Assembly: GCF_019393635.1 (NCBI RefSeq)
Contig: NC_057861.1
Location: 381,741,315-381,805,314 of the forward strand
Direction of reading: 5' to 3'
Length of the DNA: 64,000 nucleotides
Source of the DNA: Dromiciops gliroides
Taxonomy: Eukaryota > Chordata > Mammalia > Microbiotheria > Microbiotheriidae
The position numbers were made by a program, and so were the translations under genes. The notes below the pieces were generated by a model that saw only the letters and a list, made by a program, of their open reading frames with translations, had not been told where the DNA came from and did no database searches. Positions within the stretch are counted from its first letter, which is position 1. The number at the start of each line of letters is the position of its first letter. Shown here in pieces: positions 45,761 to 57,464 of this stretch.

Positions 45761-46195
45761 GTCACCACTGTCTCTTCCCTTGAATTTTGTTTTGCTTTTT
45801 GCATATGAGCCAACTTCTTCAGATATCCCATGTTCTATCCTTGTAGCTCCATTATTGACTAACTCTTAGACTTAGCTTGTTCACACTGAAAATCTGATCC
45901 CCAAGTGAGCAATGATTTATCAGCCATAGCCCCATTCCCACCCCGTTCCCCAAATTAGGGAGATTCAATCAAAGCCTTGGACACCTCCACCATGAAAGAT
46001 CTTGATGGTGCTGGCCCTGACCCCACCATAAAGTCCTGGGTAAATGCTGTCAAATGGAAGGTGTACTTTGTATGCATAAGATGTAAAAATAAAATTAAAT
46101 TAGTGGTGAAATTTTATGACAGGCCAATTCACAAAGATAGGATCATCAATTTTGTCAATTAGAGAGACTAAAATTTAGAGGATGGTGAAAGAATA

Positions 46196-46380
46196 ATTGT
46201 TATTCAACACATTGAAGCTTTGTGGTAGAGTAGAAAGAGCACTGAATGCAGAATCAGATGTCCTGGATTCCAAGCCTGACCCTTCCATTTATTATCTTGT
46301 GTAAATTCTTTTGATTTTCTAGACCTGTTACCTCATCCATAAAATGAGATTAGACTAGATAACTTCAAAATTTCTTTGGA
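46196..46380 (+). repeat. MIR/THER1-type CORE-SINE
   Basis: Head gtggtagagtagaaagagca, CORE cctcatccataaaatgagat. Confidence 0.65.
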
Positions 46381-46389
46381 ATTTTTTTT

Positions 46390-46533
46390 CTTTTTTTGTG
46401 GGGCAATGGGGGTTAAGTGACTTGCCCAGGGTCATATAGCTGGTAAGTGTCAAGTGTCTGAGGCTGGATTTGAACTCAAGTACTCCTGAATCCAAGGCCA
46501 GTGCTTTATCCACTGTGCCACCTAGCCGCCCCC
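46390..46533 (-). repeat. tRNA-derived SINE
   Basis: Full-length antisense copy ending agccgcccc. It inserted at the end of a MIR-type element. Confidence 0.93.
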
Positions 46534-46594
46534 ATTTCCTTTCAATTCTAAACCCATTATCTTATGTGATAGGTTAAAAAACAAACATACAAAA

Positions 46595-46690
46595 CCTGAC
46601 TTGCTCAGTCACAGAGCTACTAAAAGTGTCTGAGGCTGGATCTGAACTCAGCTCTTCCTGGCTCCAGGAACCATGCAGATGCCCATTAGA
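46595..46690 (-). repeat. SINE fragment, antisense, diverged
   Basis: Reads gaggctggatctgaactcag and cttcctggctccaggaacca. Confidence 0.6.
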
Positions 46691-46789
46691 TTTAGGCTAA
46701 GCTACTTTATTTTTAATGGAAGTATTACATAGACAGGTCCAGTGGGGCGGGTGGGATCTTGGGTGTTCACTCTCAAAATGTAGTCTGTT

Positions 46790-46885
46790 CCCAACCCTGT
46801 TGTCAGCTGACCATGTGAACTTGGATAATTCTCAACCTTTCTGAACCTCTATTCTATCATCTCTAAAATGGGAATAATCAAGTCA
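46790..46885 (+). repeat. MIR-type SINE fragment
   Basis: Reads tgaccatgtgaacttggata and tcatctctaaaatgggaata. Confidence 0.6.
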
Positions 46886-46899
46886 TTTTACTTAAAAAA

Positions 46900-47915
46900 A
46901 AAAAAGATTATGCTGGGGTGAGGGATGTTTTACTTTCTCAGTATTCCTGCATTGGAGTCCTCCAATATCTCATTGTAGCATAAAGGCAGCCTTGGGTTCT
47001 CCAAGACTATACAAATAGAACACTAGCTCTGACTGGGCTTTGGTGAGGGTCTCTTCAGCTAATATCCAAGAAGGAGACCAGTTAAGTTCTGAGAGGTCCA
47101 TGGATCAGGCCTGACCAACATGTATTCAAGTTTTTTTGGACCTAGGATTTCAGAAAGATTGTCAACTATTGGAAAGATTTGGATCTGTACTGGTGGACAG
47201 GTGTGTCTGGGATATGCTTCTAAATGCTTTATGGAGACAAAATGCTTCTAAATGTTTATGGAGAAAAAAAGAGAGAGAACATGTTTGATAGATGTTAAAA
47301 TAGAAAGTAATAAAAACATTTAGAAAGATCTGTCATGCAGCCATGCCTCTAACAACTTCTTCCAGACCTAGGCAATTCCTAAAAAGCTCAAAGGCAGCTT
47401 CAAAGCAAGAATTCTTTGAAATGCACAGGTCAACTTGTTTAGTGGTTCCAATTGCTCTTACAAGTGGACAAAGAGGGGTAGATAACATAAACAGCTCATA
47501 ATCAGTGATCAAGCGCTTGACTCCGTACCTCATTTTCCCTTAGTATAACATCACAATTGGGATTCAGTGAGTTTGGGAGAAGCTGGATGCTCCTATAGTC
47601 AGTTCTCTTCACGACCCAAGCTGTCCTTTGGAGCCCTCCAACCATTTATTCCCATAGCCAGGTTATCTTCATGGGAAAAGGTACATACACAAGGGCAGGG
47701 CAGACACAGTAGTTCCATCTGACATCTTGAATCCTCTGTCCCTACACCTGGATAAGAGGTATTTATCCAGCACCTCTCTTGCTTTTCATTCCTGCTATAT
47801 CCACACTTTGATACCATTCTCTTTCTACTAGAATCCAAAGCCCAGCTTTCTCAGCAATAGGAGACGCTGAAAAGCAAGAAGGGTACTGCCCCCATACATG
47901 TTTTATCTTCCCTCT
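46900..47915. other. Unassigned non-coding sequence
   Basis: No gene or repeat recognised. Two short minus-strand frames at 47333-47533 and 47599-47838 lack any support. Confidence 0.45.
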
Positions 47916-47919
47916 TAGA

Positions 47920-48025
47920 ATATCAGTTCCTTAGAAATAGGGGCTTACCTATTTCATATACCCAATGTTTAGTGCAGTGGTTCACACAGTAATAGTAGGT
48001 GTTTTATCAATGCTTGTTGTATTGC
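47920..48025 (+). mobile_element. L2/MIR-type 3' tail fragment
   Basis: Reads atcagttccttagaaatagg, gtttagtgcagtggttcaca and tcaatgcttgttg. Confidence 0.55.
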
Positions 48026-49150
48026 TATACTTTAATCTCTCCACCTAAAATATAGACTACAGCTTGTTAACTGTAGAAAGGCTGTAATTTTGGTGCTGGG
48101 CAGAATTAGGTCAGAGGTAATAAGCCCTTTTTGCCTTCTTTCAAACCAGACTTTATGATTTGCATGAAACACAAGGGGCATGATAGGTTCAAGGAAAATC
48201 CCTCCCCCTTAGGTTCCTTAAGGTTTGCAAAATGGAGACCCCTTGTACTGATCAGCCTATACTCAATGATGATATGACTTAAAAGGACTGACCATAACTT
48301 AGATTAAAATGGATTCAAAGGAAACATTGTATCAAAATGATGGACTTAAAAATGTCCATGGACTTTGCTGGCTACATCTATAAAACAAAGCTATAAGCCA
48401 AAGAGCTGGCAGACACATACTCCTGCAGCTAAGCAGCAGAAGAGATAGCTAGCAGAGAACAGTACATTGGCAGAAGAGCTCAGCTTTGCAGAGACAGGGG
48501 CACTTGCAATGTTATGACGTCAGCAGCTTCATGACATGGGAGGTGAATTGCTCTAATCATCTCTATTCCCTGGTCACACATGATCTCTAAATATTACCTT
48601 CTCCACTGGTAATTTGGCAATCTGCACAGGAGAATGTACTCCTATGTGTATGGAGGAACTTTTCTGTCACATAGTAATGCTATCATTCTGAATGGACATG
48701 AATCCATTAGATGCTTTGAATATCCCAGTTTTCTGACGGCCACTGTTAGAAGGCTACTTTCTACCATAACCACATAAGCATTACCCCTTCCTTCATCCCT
48801 CACCTAAGGAGGGAAATATAAAGGTTTTGCATAAGGCAAAAAGAGGGAGAATACCCACCTTTTGAAGCCAGAATCCTTGTTTCTATTTAATCACGTAGGC
48901 ATAAAATGAAACCATATGCAGGAATAACAGAAAAAAAGACAAAAAACTGCATCCATGCTAAGATTGCCAGGGTGTTTGACAGCTTGCTTATTTTTTACCT
49001 GTAGGCCCTTTTCCAACTAAACAAAAACTAATGAGAAATCATGTTACTACTTTGGGCTGGCTTAATTCAGGTGTGTGGGATTAAAGGAGAGAAAAGCTCA
49101 TTTTCCCTTCACACTCATGAGAGTTTTATTAAGGATGTCTACCTCAGTAC
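48026..49150. other. Unassigned block, possibly containing an LTR
   Basis: Begins near tgtaattttggtgctgggca (48085), with a TATA-like ctataaaacaaagc near 48380. This hints at an LTR, but no poly(A) signal, end or duplication was found. The remainder is featureless. Confidence 0.3.
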
Positions 49151-49164
49151 AAAGATGACTCTCA

Positions 49165-49270
49165 ATTTTATATATATATATAAATATAATTTTTAATATT
49201 TTTAATATTTTAATATTAAATTTAATATATTTTAATAATATATATAACTAATTATATATATAAAATAATT
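49165..49270. repeat. AT-rich low-complexity tract
   Basis: Almost only A and T for ~100 bp (tatatata, aatattttaatatt, attatatata), with several self-complementary stretches. Confidence 0.9.
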
Positions 49271-50060
49271 GATTTAATGTTTTCATATATTGCTTTAAGG
49301 CAAAACTACTCCAGTGAGGGTATGGTCAGTACTGTTTAGTAATACATGCAGTTTTTACATTGCAGGACCCTCTTAAAGAAAATCTCTATTCTATGTGTAA
49401 TGTGCTCTCTAGAACACACTGGCAAACATATGATGCTACTTTGTGGAACTGTAAAGGAAAATGACAAGCTGTGAGTTATAGAACACACAAAGCAGTCCAG
49501 TTAGGCTCTTTAGAAAATAGCCTGGAGCTTTAAGACAAACTTAAAACCTTGACTGACTACTAGCTGTTTTAGGACCAGCAGCAGCACAAAGATAAAAAGA
49601 CTCCAATGATCACTTCAGAAATGCACTAGCCAATCAGATGTTTTCAAATTTTACCTCATAATTGACAAATTAGAAGCGTTCATTGTTCTGAGAACAGAGA
49701 TCCAGTGGTAAATCTTCTTTTAAAAGGACAGAAAAACAACACAAATCACTCTTTTCTAAAAGTTGCATTTTGTCTTCAGTCACATGTTCATTATAGATTT
49801 TTTTCCCTTGTGACACATAAAAATGTTACATATAAACAAGGCCATTTCTAAATGGCAAATTAACCAGTAACTGCCCTAGTTCAATCCTGTAAATAGCACT
49901 GTATCCAATTCTGTTGTCTAACACAGTGGTGTCAAATTCACACCGATGCATATTATCTAATGTACATTTTAATTGATTTCCCATATTTTAATCTCGTTCA
50001 GGCTCACCCATTCAGGAGTTTTGCAGGCCCTAAAGTCTGATAACTCTGCTCCAAAGCATA
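49271..50060. other. Apparently single-copy non-coding block
   Basis: No transposon or gene recognised over ~800 bp. Confidence 0.45.
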
Positions 50061-50074
50061 TTTTACTCATAGGT

Positions 50075-50280
50075 TGTTGAAAGATAGAAGAATTTTTTTT
50101 TCCTAATGGAAAAGCATACTGGGCTTGGTAATCTGGATTTCATTTTCAGCTATTACTGTGTGACCGGAGACCAGTCATCTCTGAACTTGTTTCTTCTGTT
50201 AAATGGAGACAATGATACTTATATTACCTAACTCACATAGGGGACCTTAAATGGGCTAAAGCATACGGAGTGTTCTGTAA
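50075..50280 (+). repeat. MIR/THER1-type CORE-SINE, diverged
   Basis: Reads ggcttggtaatctggatttc, ctattactgtgtgaccggag, ttcttctgttaaatggagac. Confidence 0.6.
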
Positions 50281-50356
50281 CAGGTAAAACTCTGTATAAA
50301 GGTAAACTATTGTTTTGGAAGTTGTAGGAATCTTCATTAGGTTATATAAGGAACAT

Positions 50357-50357
50357 G

Positions 50358-50404
<47 letters not shown>

Positions 50405-50405
50405 G
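50357..50405. repeat. (CT)n then (AT)n compound microsatellite
   Basis: CT units followed by TA units. Confidence 0.93.
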
Positions 50406-51180
50406 GTGAAGATTTTCTGGGAAAATGATGCAAAGATTCATTAAACATTAGATCACTTCAGAATAATGACTTAAGCAAAATACTAAGAAGGGTTTTAACA
50501 GGGTGAGAGCATTGAGAAAATGTATTTTCTTTTGTTAAAACAAAGAATTTTGTTTTATTACACCATGATCTTCTCCAATAATATTCCCCTTCATAACTGC
50601 TTGTATTAGGACAACAAAAACAAAACAGTTAAGTCAAAAATTACCATGTATATCAACCATGACTTAACAGAAGCCTTAATATTCTGTACCTACGGCCTAA
50701 GAGGAAGGAAACCTATATTGATGCATGGTGGAAATGTCAAGCAAACCCTGTTTGATATAGGAAGCTGAGAGAAAGAATTTTAAAGAAGTCACTTGACTTA
50801 TACAAACTCTACTGGTAGACTCACAACTAATCCAGATCAAAATCATTCAGTTATTTCAGCTCCAAACTAACTTGCTTCAATTTACTGAGCTCGTAATACC
50901 TGTTAAGAAATCCAAGTTCTTTTTTTAGGTAAAGATGATACCAATGAAACTTTGGAATCACTTTCTTGTTGTGACAGTGAATTGAACCAAGTCACTCATA
51001 CACTCTTGGCTTGTTCCTGCTTTAAGCAACGGCACTCAAATATAGAACTGGGGTAAATTCTCTAGGGTTTTTTTTTTCTATTTTGCAAAAAGCTGTGATA
51101 TTTAAACAGTTTTCCCAATCCGCCTAAGTAACAGGCATGGCAGTCAAAAAAAGCTAATGTGATTTTTGCATTTAAAGAGG
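50406..51180. other. Unassigned non-coding sequence
   Basis: No gene, repeat or notable signal recognised. Confidence 0.45.
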
Positions 51181-51188
51181 GGAAATGA

Positions 51189-51320
51189 GGAGCCAGCTAG
51201 GTGGTGCAGTAGATAAAGCACTGGCCCTGGATTTAGGACCTGAGTTCAAATCCAGCCAAAAACACTTGATACCTCCTTGCTGTGTGACCCTGGGCAAGTC
51301 ACAATCCTCATTGCCCCGCC
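51189..51320 (+). repeat. tRNA-derived SINE, diverged, with internal deletions
   Basis: Head gccagctaggtggtgcagta. Small deletions in the middle (aggacctgagttcaaatcca retained; caagtcacaatcctcattgc at the end). A-rich tail to 51350. Confidence 0.9.
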
Positions 51321-51609
51321 AAAAAAAAAAAAAAAAAAGAAAAAAAAAAAGAGGGAAAACGTTCAGGATGAAAACATGTTACTGTATTTTGCTGTGGTTG
51401 GACAACATGTAGATTATGTTCAGCCCTGACCTGTTGGTAATGATCTTTTAAAAATAGCATTTAGCTTATGTCTTTCTTCACATAATGGACCTGGAGATGC
51501 TGAGGCTGGAGAAGACTTGGGACAGGACATGAGGTATTACCATCTGTTTTGATGCTGCCCTTTGAAGTCTGAGATTGGTCCCATCTAGCTCGAAGTTGAA
51601 ATTTTTTAT

Positions 51610-51720
51610 ATGATGTTTCTCCCCATCAAAAATGTCAGCTCTTTGAAAACAGGGACTATCTTTGTTTTCAGTAGCCCCAGCTCTTTACATATAATAAGCA
51701 CTTAATGGTCACTTATTCAT
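51610..51720 (+). mobile_element. L2-type 3' tail fragment
   Basis: Reads gtcagctctttgaaaacagg, gactatctttgttttcagta, ataataagcacttaatggtc. Confidence 0.6.
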
Positions 51721-51734
51721 TGATTCATTTGATT

Positions 51735-51945
51735 TGCAGGGATTTCATAGTGCAGGAGATAGAGTATGTTGGACTTGGAATCAGGAAGACTTAAGAGTGA
51801 GAAACTGGGCAAGTCGCCACTTCTCAGACTCGGTTTCCTCATGAAAAATGGTGATAATAATAGCACCTACCTTACGGGATTGTTGCAAGAATCGAGTAAG
51901 ATTCAACATTAAAACATTCTGTAGATGCCAATTACTATTAGGAAG
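51735..51945 (+). repeat. MIR/THER1-type CORE-SINE
   Basis: Reads gttggacttggaatcaggaa, aaactgggcaagtcgccact, cggtttcctcatgaaaaatg, aatagcacctaccttacggg. Confidence 0.7.
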
Positions 51946-51959
51946 ACACTTTAGACTTG

Positions 51960-52195
51960 TTCTTGTAGGGAAGAAGTAGGAACAATCCAAAGAAGTTATT
52001 AAGAGCCAAAGTTAGGCTTGATGTAAGGGACAACTTCCTAATAATTACTGCTACTGAAATGGGCTACCTTGAGAGGGAGTGAGACCTATCTTACTAGGTC
52101 TCTCAAGTGTAGGCTGGATAACCACTTGTCCCAGATGTTGAAGGGGGGATAACCTCTGATTTCATTTCCAATTTCAACTGATTATATAATGTAAG
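51960..52195 (+). mobile_element. CR1-type LINE 3' fragment, sense
   Basis: Reads gttaggcttgatgtaaggga, caacttcctaataattactg, tgggctaccttgagagggag and ggctggataaccacttgtcc, the sense CR1 3' region. Confidence 0.75.
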
Positions 52196-52224
52196 AAGTC
52201 TATTGGCATGGCTTTGCTTTTAAA

Positions 52225-53190
52225 TAGATGCTTTATTGATTTTTTTTTTTTTACATTGCTGTCACTTATCAATAATCCCTTCCCCCACCCCAATTTACCC
52301 CTCCACTGTAACCAATAAGCAGTTAAGCGAAACAAAATGACACACCAGCCATATATAACAATATAGGTCTCATTTCATACATAGAGTCTATATAACATCC
52401 CTGGAGGATGTTTCACAGGCAGCACTCTGCATTGCACTGATCAGACGTCCAGTGTCTGCTGGAGCCGTTTTCCTTTATGTACAGTCATTATGCAAAGTCC
52501 TTTCCCTTCTGCTAACTTCATTCTGCATTGGTTCACGAAAGCCATTCAAGTTTGTCTGTCTGAATTTCTTATGCTTGCAATTTCTTATGGCATTCTAATA
52601 TTTCATTACATTAATATAACAAAATTTGTCCAGCCATTCCCCAATTTGTGGGCACTCAGATTGTTTTGGGTATTCTTCTAACCACAAAAACTGCACCTAC
52701 ACTATTATTTGTAAATCTGGGATCATGCCTTTTTGCCTCTGACTTCCTTAGGCTATTTGCAAAGTAGTGATTACTGGGTCAAAACTTATGCACAACATAG
52801 TAACTTTTCTATTATGGTTCCATATTGTTTTCCAGAATGGTTGAATGGACCAATTCACAACCACATACTACTAGTTTAGAGCTCTTTTTTCCACACAATC
52901 CCTTTAACATTACTATTTTCATCTCTGTCAAGTGTTGAAGTAGGAAGTTTTATAAATGTTTTATTCCGTATTTCCTTATTATTAGTTACTTGAAGCATTC
53001 TTTCAAATGGCTGCTGGTAGTTTATATTTATTCTTTTGGAAAATGCTTGTTCATATCTTTTGAGCACACAGCTATTGGGGAATGGCTTTCAAGCTTTCCA
53101 CATTTATATCAATTCCTTTGACTTCTTGTACATCAGACACTTATCAGGAACATCTCATGTTAAATTTTTTTTCACAATAAGATTCTGATA
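52225..53190 (-). mobile_element. L1-type 3' region, antisense
   Basis: Reads ctttattgattttttttttt, ccagccattccccaatttgt, gattactgggtcaaaactta, ccatattgttttccagaatg and caagctttccacatttatat, an antisense L1-type 3' section. No usable frame. Confidence 0.6.
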
Positions 53191-54039
53191 TGTAACTTTT
53201 ATACTTCTCCAGATTTCAGCAGCATATAATATTGACAGAAGCTGAAAAAGGTCACAAATAGAACAAGGAAGAAAAATGACAAGGACTAGAGAAAACACGG
53301 TTCTACATGGAACTAGGAATTATTCCTTGACACAAAGCAGGTTGGTTTTATTTTCTAGATACAATGATACATAAGGACTCAGTGAAAGCCTCTTTAGCTC
53401 CACATACACTGTTCCCTAGGTGTTTGGCAAGATATTCCCAACATTCACTTCTGTCTTTACTAATACCTGCTAATATAATTAATATAATACAGAATTTCAC
53501 TGATTTTGTCAGTGTGAATGCTCCCTCCACTGACAAATTTCAAAACTCTCCCATAACTTAATAGATGGTCCCATGGTCCCATAAGTTGCTACAAGGCAAA
53601 AAAAAAAAATCCATTACCTGGTAGTCATTCTTCTGGTGATGAGCCTTTCTGAACTTGAAGGCTAGTCCTCAAGGCAACAGATCAAGAGTCTGCTTTCAGA
53701 CTCATACTTACAACTTGGTAGAATCTATGAGGTTTGCGCTCTGATGGAATAACCGTTAAAAACTCAGGACCACCTCTAGTCACTGACATTAGAATTTAAA
53801 TAGAGGATAGCCCAGATATACACACAATTTAAGGTCAAAAGAAGCATACTTTAAGAGTCTAATAGTATTAGATAAACTTATGATTTTCTGATGCTCAAAC
53901 ATCATAAAGGTTAGGGATAGGATAATTCCAATTTCTATACTTGTATTCAGTTTTTGGTGTGATACAAAGAATTGAATACAGATCAATTGTTATACATTGG
54001 TCTTGGAGGGTGATCATACACCACTCACTTCTCTGTATA
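53191..54039. other. Unassigned non-coding sequence
   Basis: Downstream of the DROSHA 3' end. No exon-like frame or named repeat. Overlapping short frames at 53348-53561 on both strands are chance. Confidence 0.45.
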
Positions 54040-54100
54040 ATAAAGAGATCGGACAATACGATCTCGTCCTTTCCAGTTCAAACATTCTATGATGAATTCT
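54040..54100 (+). mobile_element. CR1-type 3' terminus fragment
   Basis: Reads gagatcggacaatacgatct then cctttccagttcaaacattc and tatgatg, as CR1 3' ends do. Confidence 0.5.
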
Positions 54101-54919
54101 ATTAAATAATGTTATGAAAAATAATAAGCCACTTCTACCACCCTCCCACAACACAGAAGGCACTTTGCTATATATTTTCTCCAAAGATTTTGTAATGTGA
54201 AAAGTATAAAGACAAATTAAAGGTCAAGTTTCAAAAACTGTTGTATTTTCTAATGAGTTATAATTTTGCACTTTTGTCACTTTTGAAAGTGACAAATCAA
54301 GAAAAATGGGGATCTTTATTTTGGAAACAGAGACAAAGAATAATCTTTTTTTGGTGGTGGTGGGGGGGGAAGCTTAAAATATTTTTCCCTTTACTACACA
54401 CCAGCAAAGTTAACTTAAAAAAAAAACACAACACTATTTTCAACATCACATTAAACTATTAACTTAGTTTTTACTACCTTTTTTCCCTACCAAACTTTCG
54501 AAGAACGTATGGTCTGTGATTCAAATGTCCATCCCAATGACACTGGAACATACAGATGTCTTTTTTTCCCCTCTCAGTTTTAAGTCTATTATTAGAGTTT
54601 CCTTTCTTCAGAAGACAAATTGCTTAGAGAGAACTGGCTTCCACATGCATGAGATGTTTCTGAAAGTATAGCTGTCTGGCATACTGTAGACCAAATATCT
54701 GGTTCATGGACTTAATTCTTCACGTTTCACTTGTATGTATGGTGTCACCACCTAAGACAGAGAGATAGGGTTATATTCCTGGAAGGCGATACTTAACTGG
54801 ATTTTATACTTAAAAGAACAAACAAGTGAGAATATTATATATGCTAGCTGATCAAAGTATTTTTCAAAATGAAGAGAAATAAAATATTTCCTAATTAAGA
54901 AAGCTAAAACAGATGAAAA

Positions 54920-55058
54920 GACCCTTATGACAACAACTTGACATTTTATTTTAATGGGTACACTTCATTCATTGTCTGCATGAAACTAGGTTATGTCTCC
55001 ATGGGCCATAGTCACAGTTATTAAGCAACTAAATATGCCACCGCTTCCATGCCCTCCT
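54920..55058 (-). other. DROSHA: DROSHA 3' untranslated region (end inferred)
   Basis: Sequence downstream of the TAA stop on the minus strand contains no further open frame joined to DROSHA. The first good poly(A) signal lies about 110 nt beyond the stop, so the 3' UTR is drawn to roughly 20-25 nt past that signal. The cleavage position is inferred. A longer alternative 3' UTR cannot be excluded, but no comparably good AATAAA was seen in the next ~500 nt. Confidence 0.6.
54945..54950 (-). terminator. DROSHA: Poly(A) signal AATAAA for DROSHA
   Basis: The plus strand reads tttatt, giving AATAAA on the DROSHA strand; an overlapping ATTAAA lies just upstream at 54950-54955. It is the first canonical hexamer after the stop codon. 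Use of this site is inferred from position only. Confidence 0.6.
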
Positions 55059-55189
55059 TTATTTCCTTACTTCGTCAGTCTCATCTGGCTCTTTCTCCTG
55101 ATGCTCTCTTTCCCACCTCATTTCTTTCAACTCTTGTCTGTATTTCCGTTCAATGAACCGCTTCTGATGGGCCATCTGGGGAAAGTTAT
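55059..55189 (-). CDS. DROSHA: DROSHA terminal coding exon with stop codon
   Basis: The coding part is 131 bp: 2 nt that complete a tyrosine codon, 42 codons and a TAA stop at 55059-55061. It encodes NFPQ, then MAHQKRFIERKYRQELKEM, then an acidic tail ending DETDEVRK. The block is strongly charged and alpha-helical, as at the DROSHA C terminus. From memory the human protein ends with a slightly different acidic tail, so the last ten residues seem to vary between mammals. The acceptor is ttgtgtcag. The exon continues as 3' UTR toward lower coordinates. It is the anchor for placing the 3' end of the gene. Confidence 0.96.
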
Positions 55190-56418
55190 CTGACACAAGG
55201 AGAAATATTTTACATTTAATAAAGTGTAACCACTAGTGCAGAGAATACTTCAAATTGCTTTTTTCCCCTCCCTTTTACAAGGAAAGGAGAAAAAAGCTAG
55301 TTTGTTATTTTCTCTCATTCATTCAGCACTCAAACAAATTGGAAGTCCTGGATCATCCGACCACAATTTCAAGATGATTTTAACATCTGCTACAAATTTT
55401 GAGTATGAGAACCATCAACACAAATAGAAATGTTAAAATGCACAGGCACAATTTGGGAATTATTTCTCTTACATGCTTTAAAATCACTCTTACAGCAACA
55501 AGTGCTTTACAGGAAAAATTAAAGGGCACAGTGAAGTGGGGCTGTACACGGTGTATTGTGTAAGATGGTCTACACTAAAAATTTCTGAAAAAATAAATGG
55601 CTCACACTATCTTGCTGTTATTTGTGGAGAATTAGAGTTTTTGAAAAGAAAACAGCAGAAAAGCTATTTGGCTAGTTAGTCTGAGCACAAAAGCTCAGGC
55701 TAATTAGTCAAATAACAAAATGAAAGCATGTATAGAGATAGTAGTCAAGGAAATTTCATCTTTTATTTTTGGAAAAGAAGAAATGGGAATCGAGTCCATT
55801 TCCCTGAATGCTGCAGCATATCTCCACTTCAGTGACTGTCCAGCCTCTGCCTGAATACTTCCAAGAAGGGGGAACCGTCCACATCCCAGACCACTTTGGG
55901 ACAGCTCTGTTAGAAAGTTTTCCTGGACAGTAAGGCTAAATTGGCCTTTTTGCAACTTCTACCCATTGTTCATGGTTCTGTTTCTGGGGCCAAACACGTA
56001 AGTCCTATCCTTATTCCAAATGATAACCTTTTAAAAAACACTTAAGACAACTATCTCCCTGAAGGACAAGTTGTCCTCTTGACAGGCTAAACTTTCCTAA
56101 TCTTCAACTGACCATCATATGATACACTCAAAACCATTCCTCATCCTGGGTACCCTAATCCATTCTCCAGCTTATCCAGCTTCTTCAACTGGTGCCAAGA
56201 ACTGAACACAATATTCCAGACAAAATCTGATGACAGTACAATACAGTGGAATTTTCACTAACTTGTTCCTGAACAAGCTATGCCTCTCTTTATGTATACT
56301 AAGTATTCATTACCTTTTTTTGGTTGTCCTGTCATACTGCTAAAACATACTGAGTTTATGGTCCACTAAAACTCCCAGATCTATTTCTCTTCTTCCAACC
56401 CCCCCCCCCCCAACTCCC

Positions 56419-56563
56419 TTTTTTTTTGGTGGGGCAATGAGGGTGAAGTGACTTGCCCAGGGTCACATAGCTAGTAAGTGTCAAGTGTCTGAGGCTGGAT
56501 TTGAACTCAGGTCCTCCTGAATCCAGGGCCAGTGCTCTATCCACTGCGCCACCTAGCTGCCCC
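56419..56563 (-). repeat. tRNA-derived SINE, left arm of an inverted pair
   Basis: Full-length antisense copy. It shares a private base with its neighbour: gtcacttcaccc where the family has gtcacttaaccc. A C10-11 run precedes its tail. Confidence 0.95.
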
Positions 56564-56594
56564 CCCTTTTTTTTAAGAAATAGTTCTGGGGGAG

Positions 56595-56730
56595 GGGGCA
56601 GCTAGGTGGCGCAGTGGATAGAGCACTGGCCCTGGATTCAGGAGGACCTGAGTTCAAATCCAGCCTCAGACACTTGACACTTACTAGCTGTGTGACCCTG
56701 GGCAAGTCACTTCACCCCAATTGCCTCACC
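56595..56730 (+). repeat. tRNA-derived SINE, right arm of an inverted pair
   Basis: Full-length sense copy whose head starts about 31 bp from the head of the antisense copy. Over the first ~115 bp I count one difference between the two. Confidence 0.95.
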
Positions 56731-57464
56731 AAAAACAAAAAACAAAACAAAACAAAAAGTTAACTATACCTCCCCAACCTTAGAGTTTTGAAGCTGATTT
56801 TTTGTGTCAAATTATAAAAATTACATAAATTTATCTCTACTGAATTTCCTATTACTACAGCCAGTCCAGTGTTCTAGCCTGTCAAGGTATTTTTGTATGC
56901 TGCTATTCAGTGTACTGGCTATGCCCTCCAGCTTTGTGCTGCCTGAACATGATATTCCTACCTTCTATGTCTTTATCCAAGTCACTGATTAATAATGTTA
57001 AACAACAAAGAGCCAAACATAGAACCCTGTAGTAAGTACTCCACAGATGATCTCCTGGAACACTGACAATGAACAATGAACAACTCTTTTGAGTCCAGCT
57101 TCTCAACTTGTTCTATCTAAATCACCTAGTCCATTACCTTTCCATCTTTTCCCCATAAACTGTAAGAGATGTTCTAAGTAAAAAGATCCAATTGTCTGTA
57201 AGCCACATTTGTCTTTCTTAGATCACAGGAAATATTCTCATGCTCAAGGATCCTGTTGTTGGGCATTAAAAGTTTCTAAAACTTTACTTCCTGCTTCATT
57301 TGGTCCAAGTACTTACAACTAATAAATATGGGTTGTAATTTCATACTCTGAAAGCAGATCTAGTACACGAGATACTTTATCTGGGCTGAGTTATGACACT
57401 TAAATGAACTTGGCCTGTAATTTATCAATTTAATTTCAAAATCTGAAATGTGTGTATTTAATTA

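Larger units (their letters stand above)
55770..57340 (-). mobile_element. CR1/L3-type LINE, antisense, split by two SINEs
   Basis: The plus strand runs agctctgttagaaagttttc, gaactgaacacaatattcca, ggttgtcctgtcatactgct, gtccactaaaactcccagat, then after the SINEs tctagcctgtcaaggtattt, ctccagctttgtgctgcctg, tccaagtcactgattaataa. This is one long CR1-type fragment lying in the last DROSHA intron, in the same transcriptional sense as DROSHA. Confidence 0.75.

Noticed and set aside
48085..48790. Candidate LTR
   Set aside because: TG start and TATA-like string only; no poly(A) signal, CA end or duplication could be fixed, so it is not listed as an LTR.
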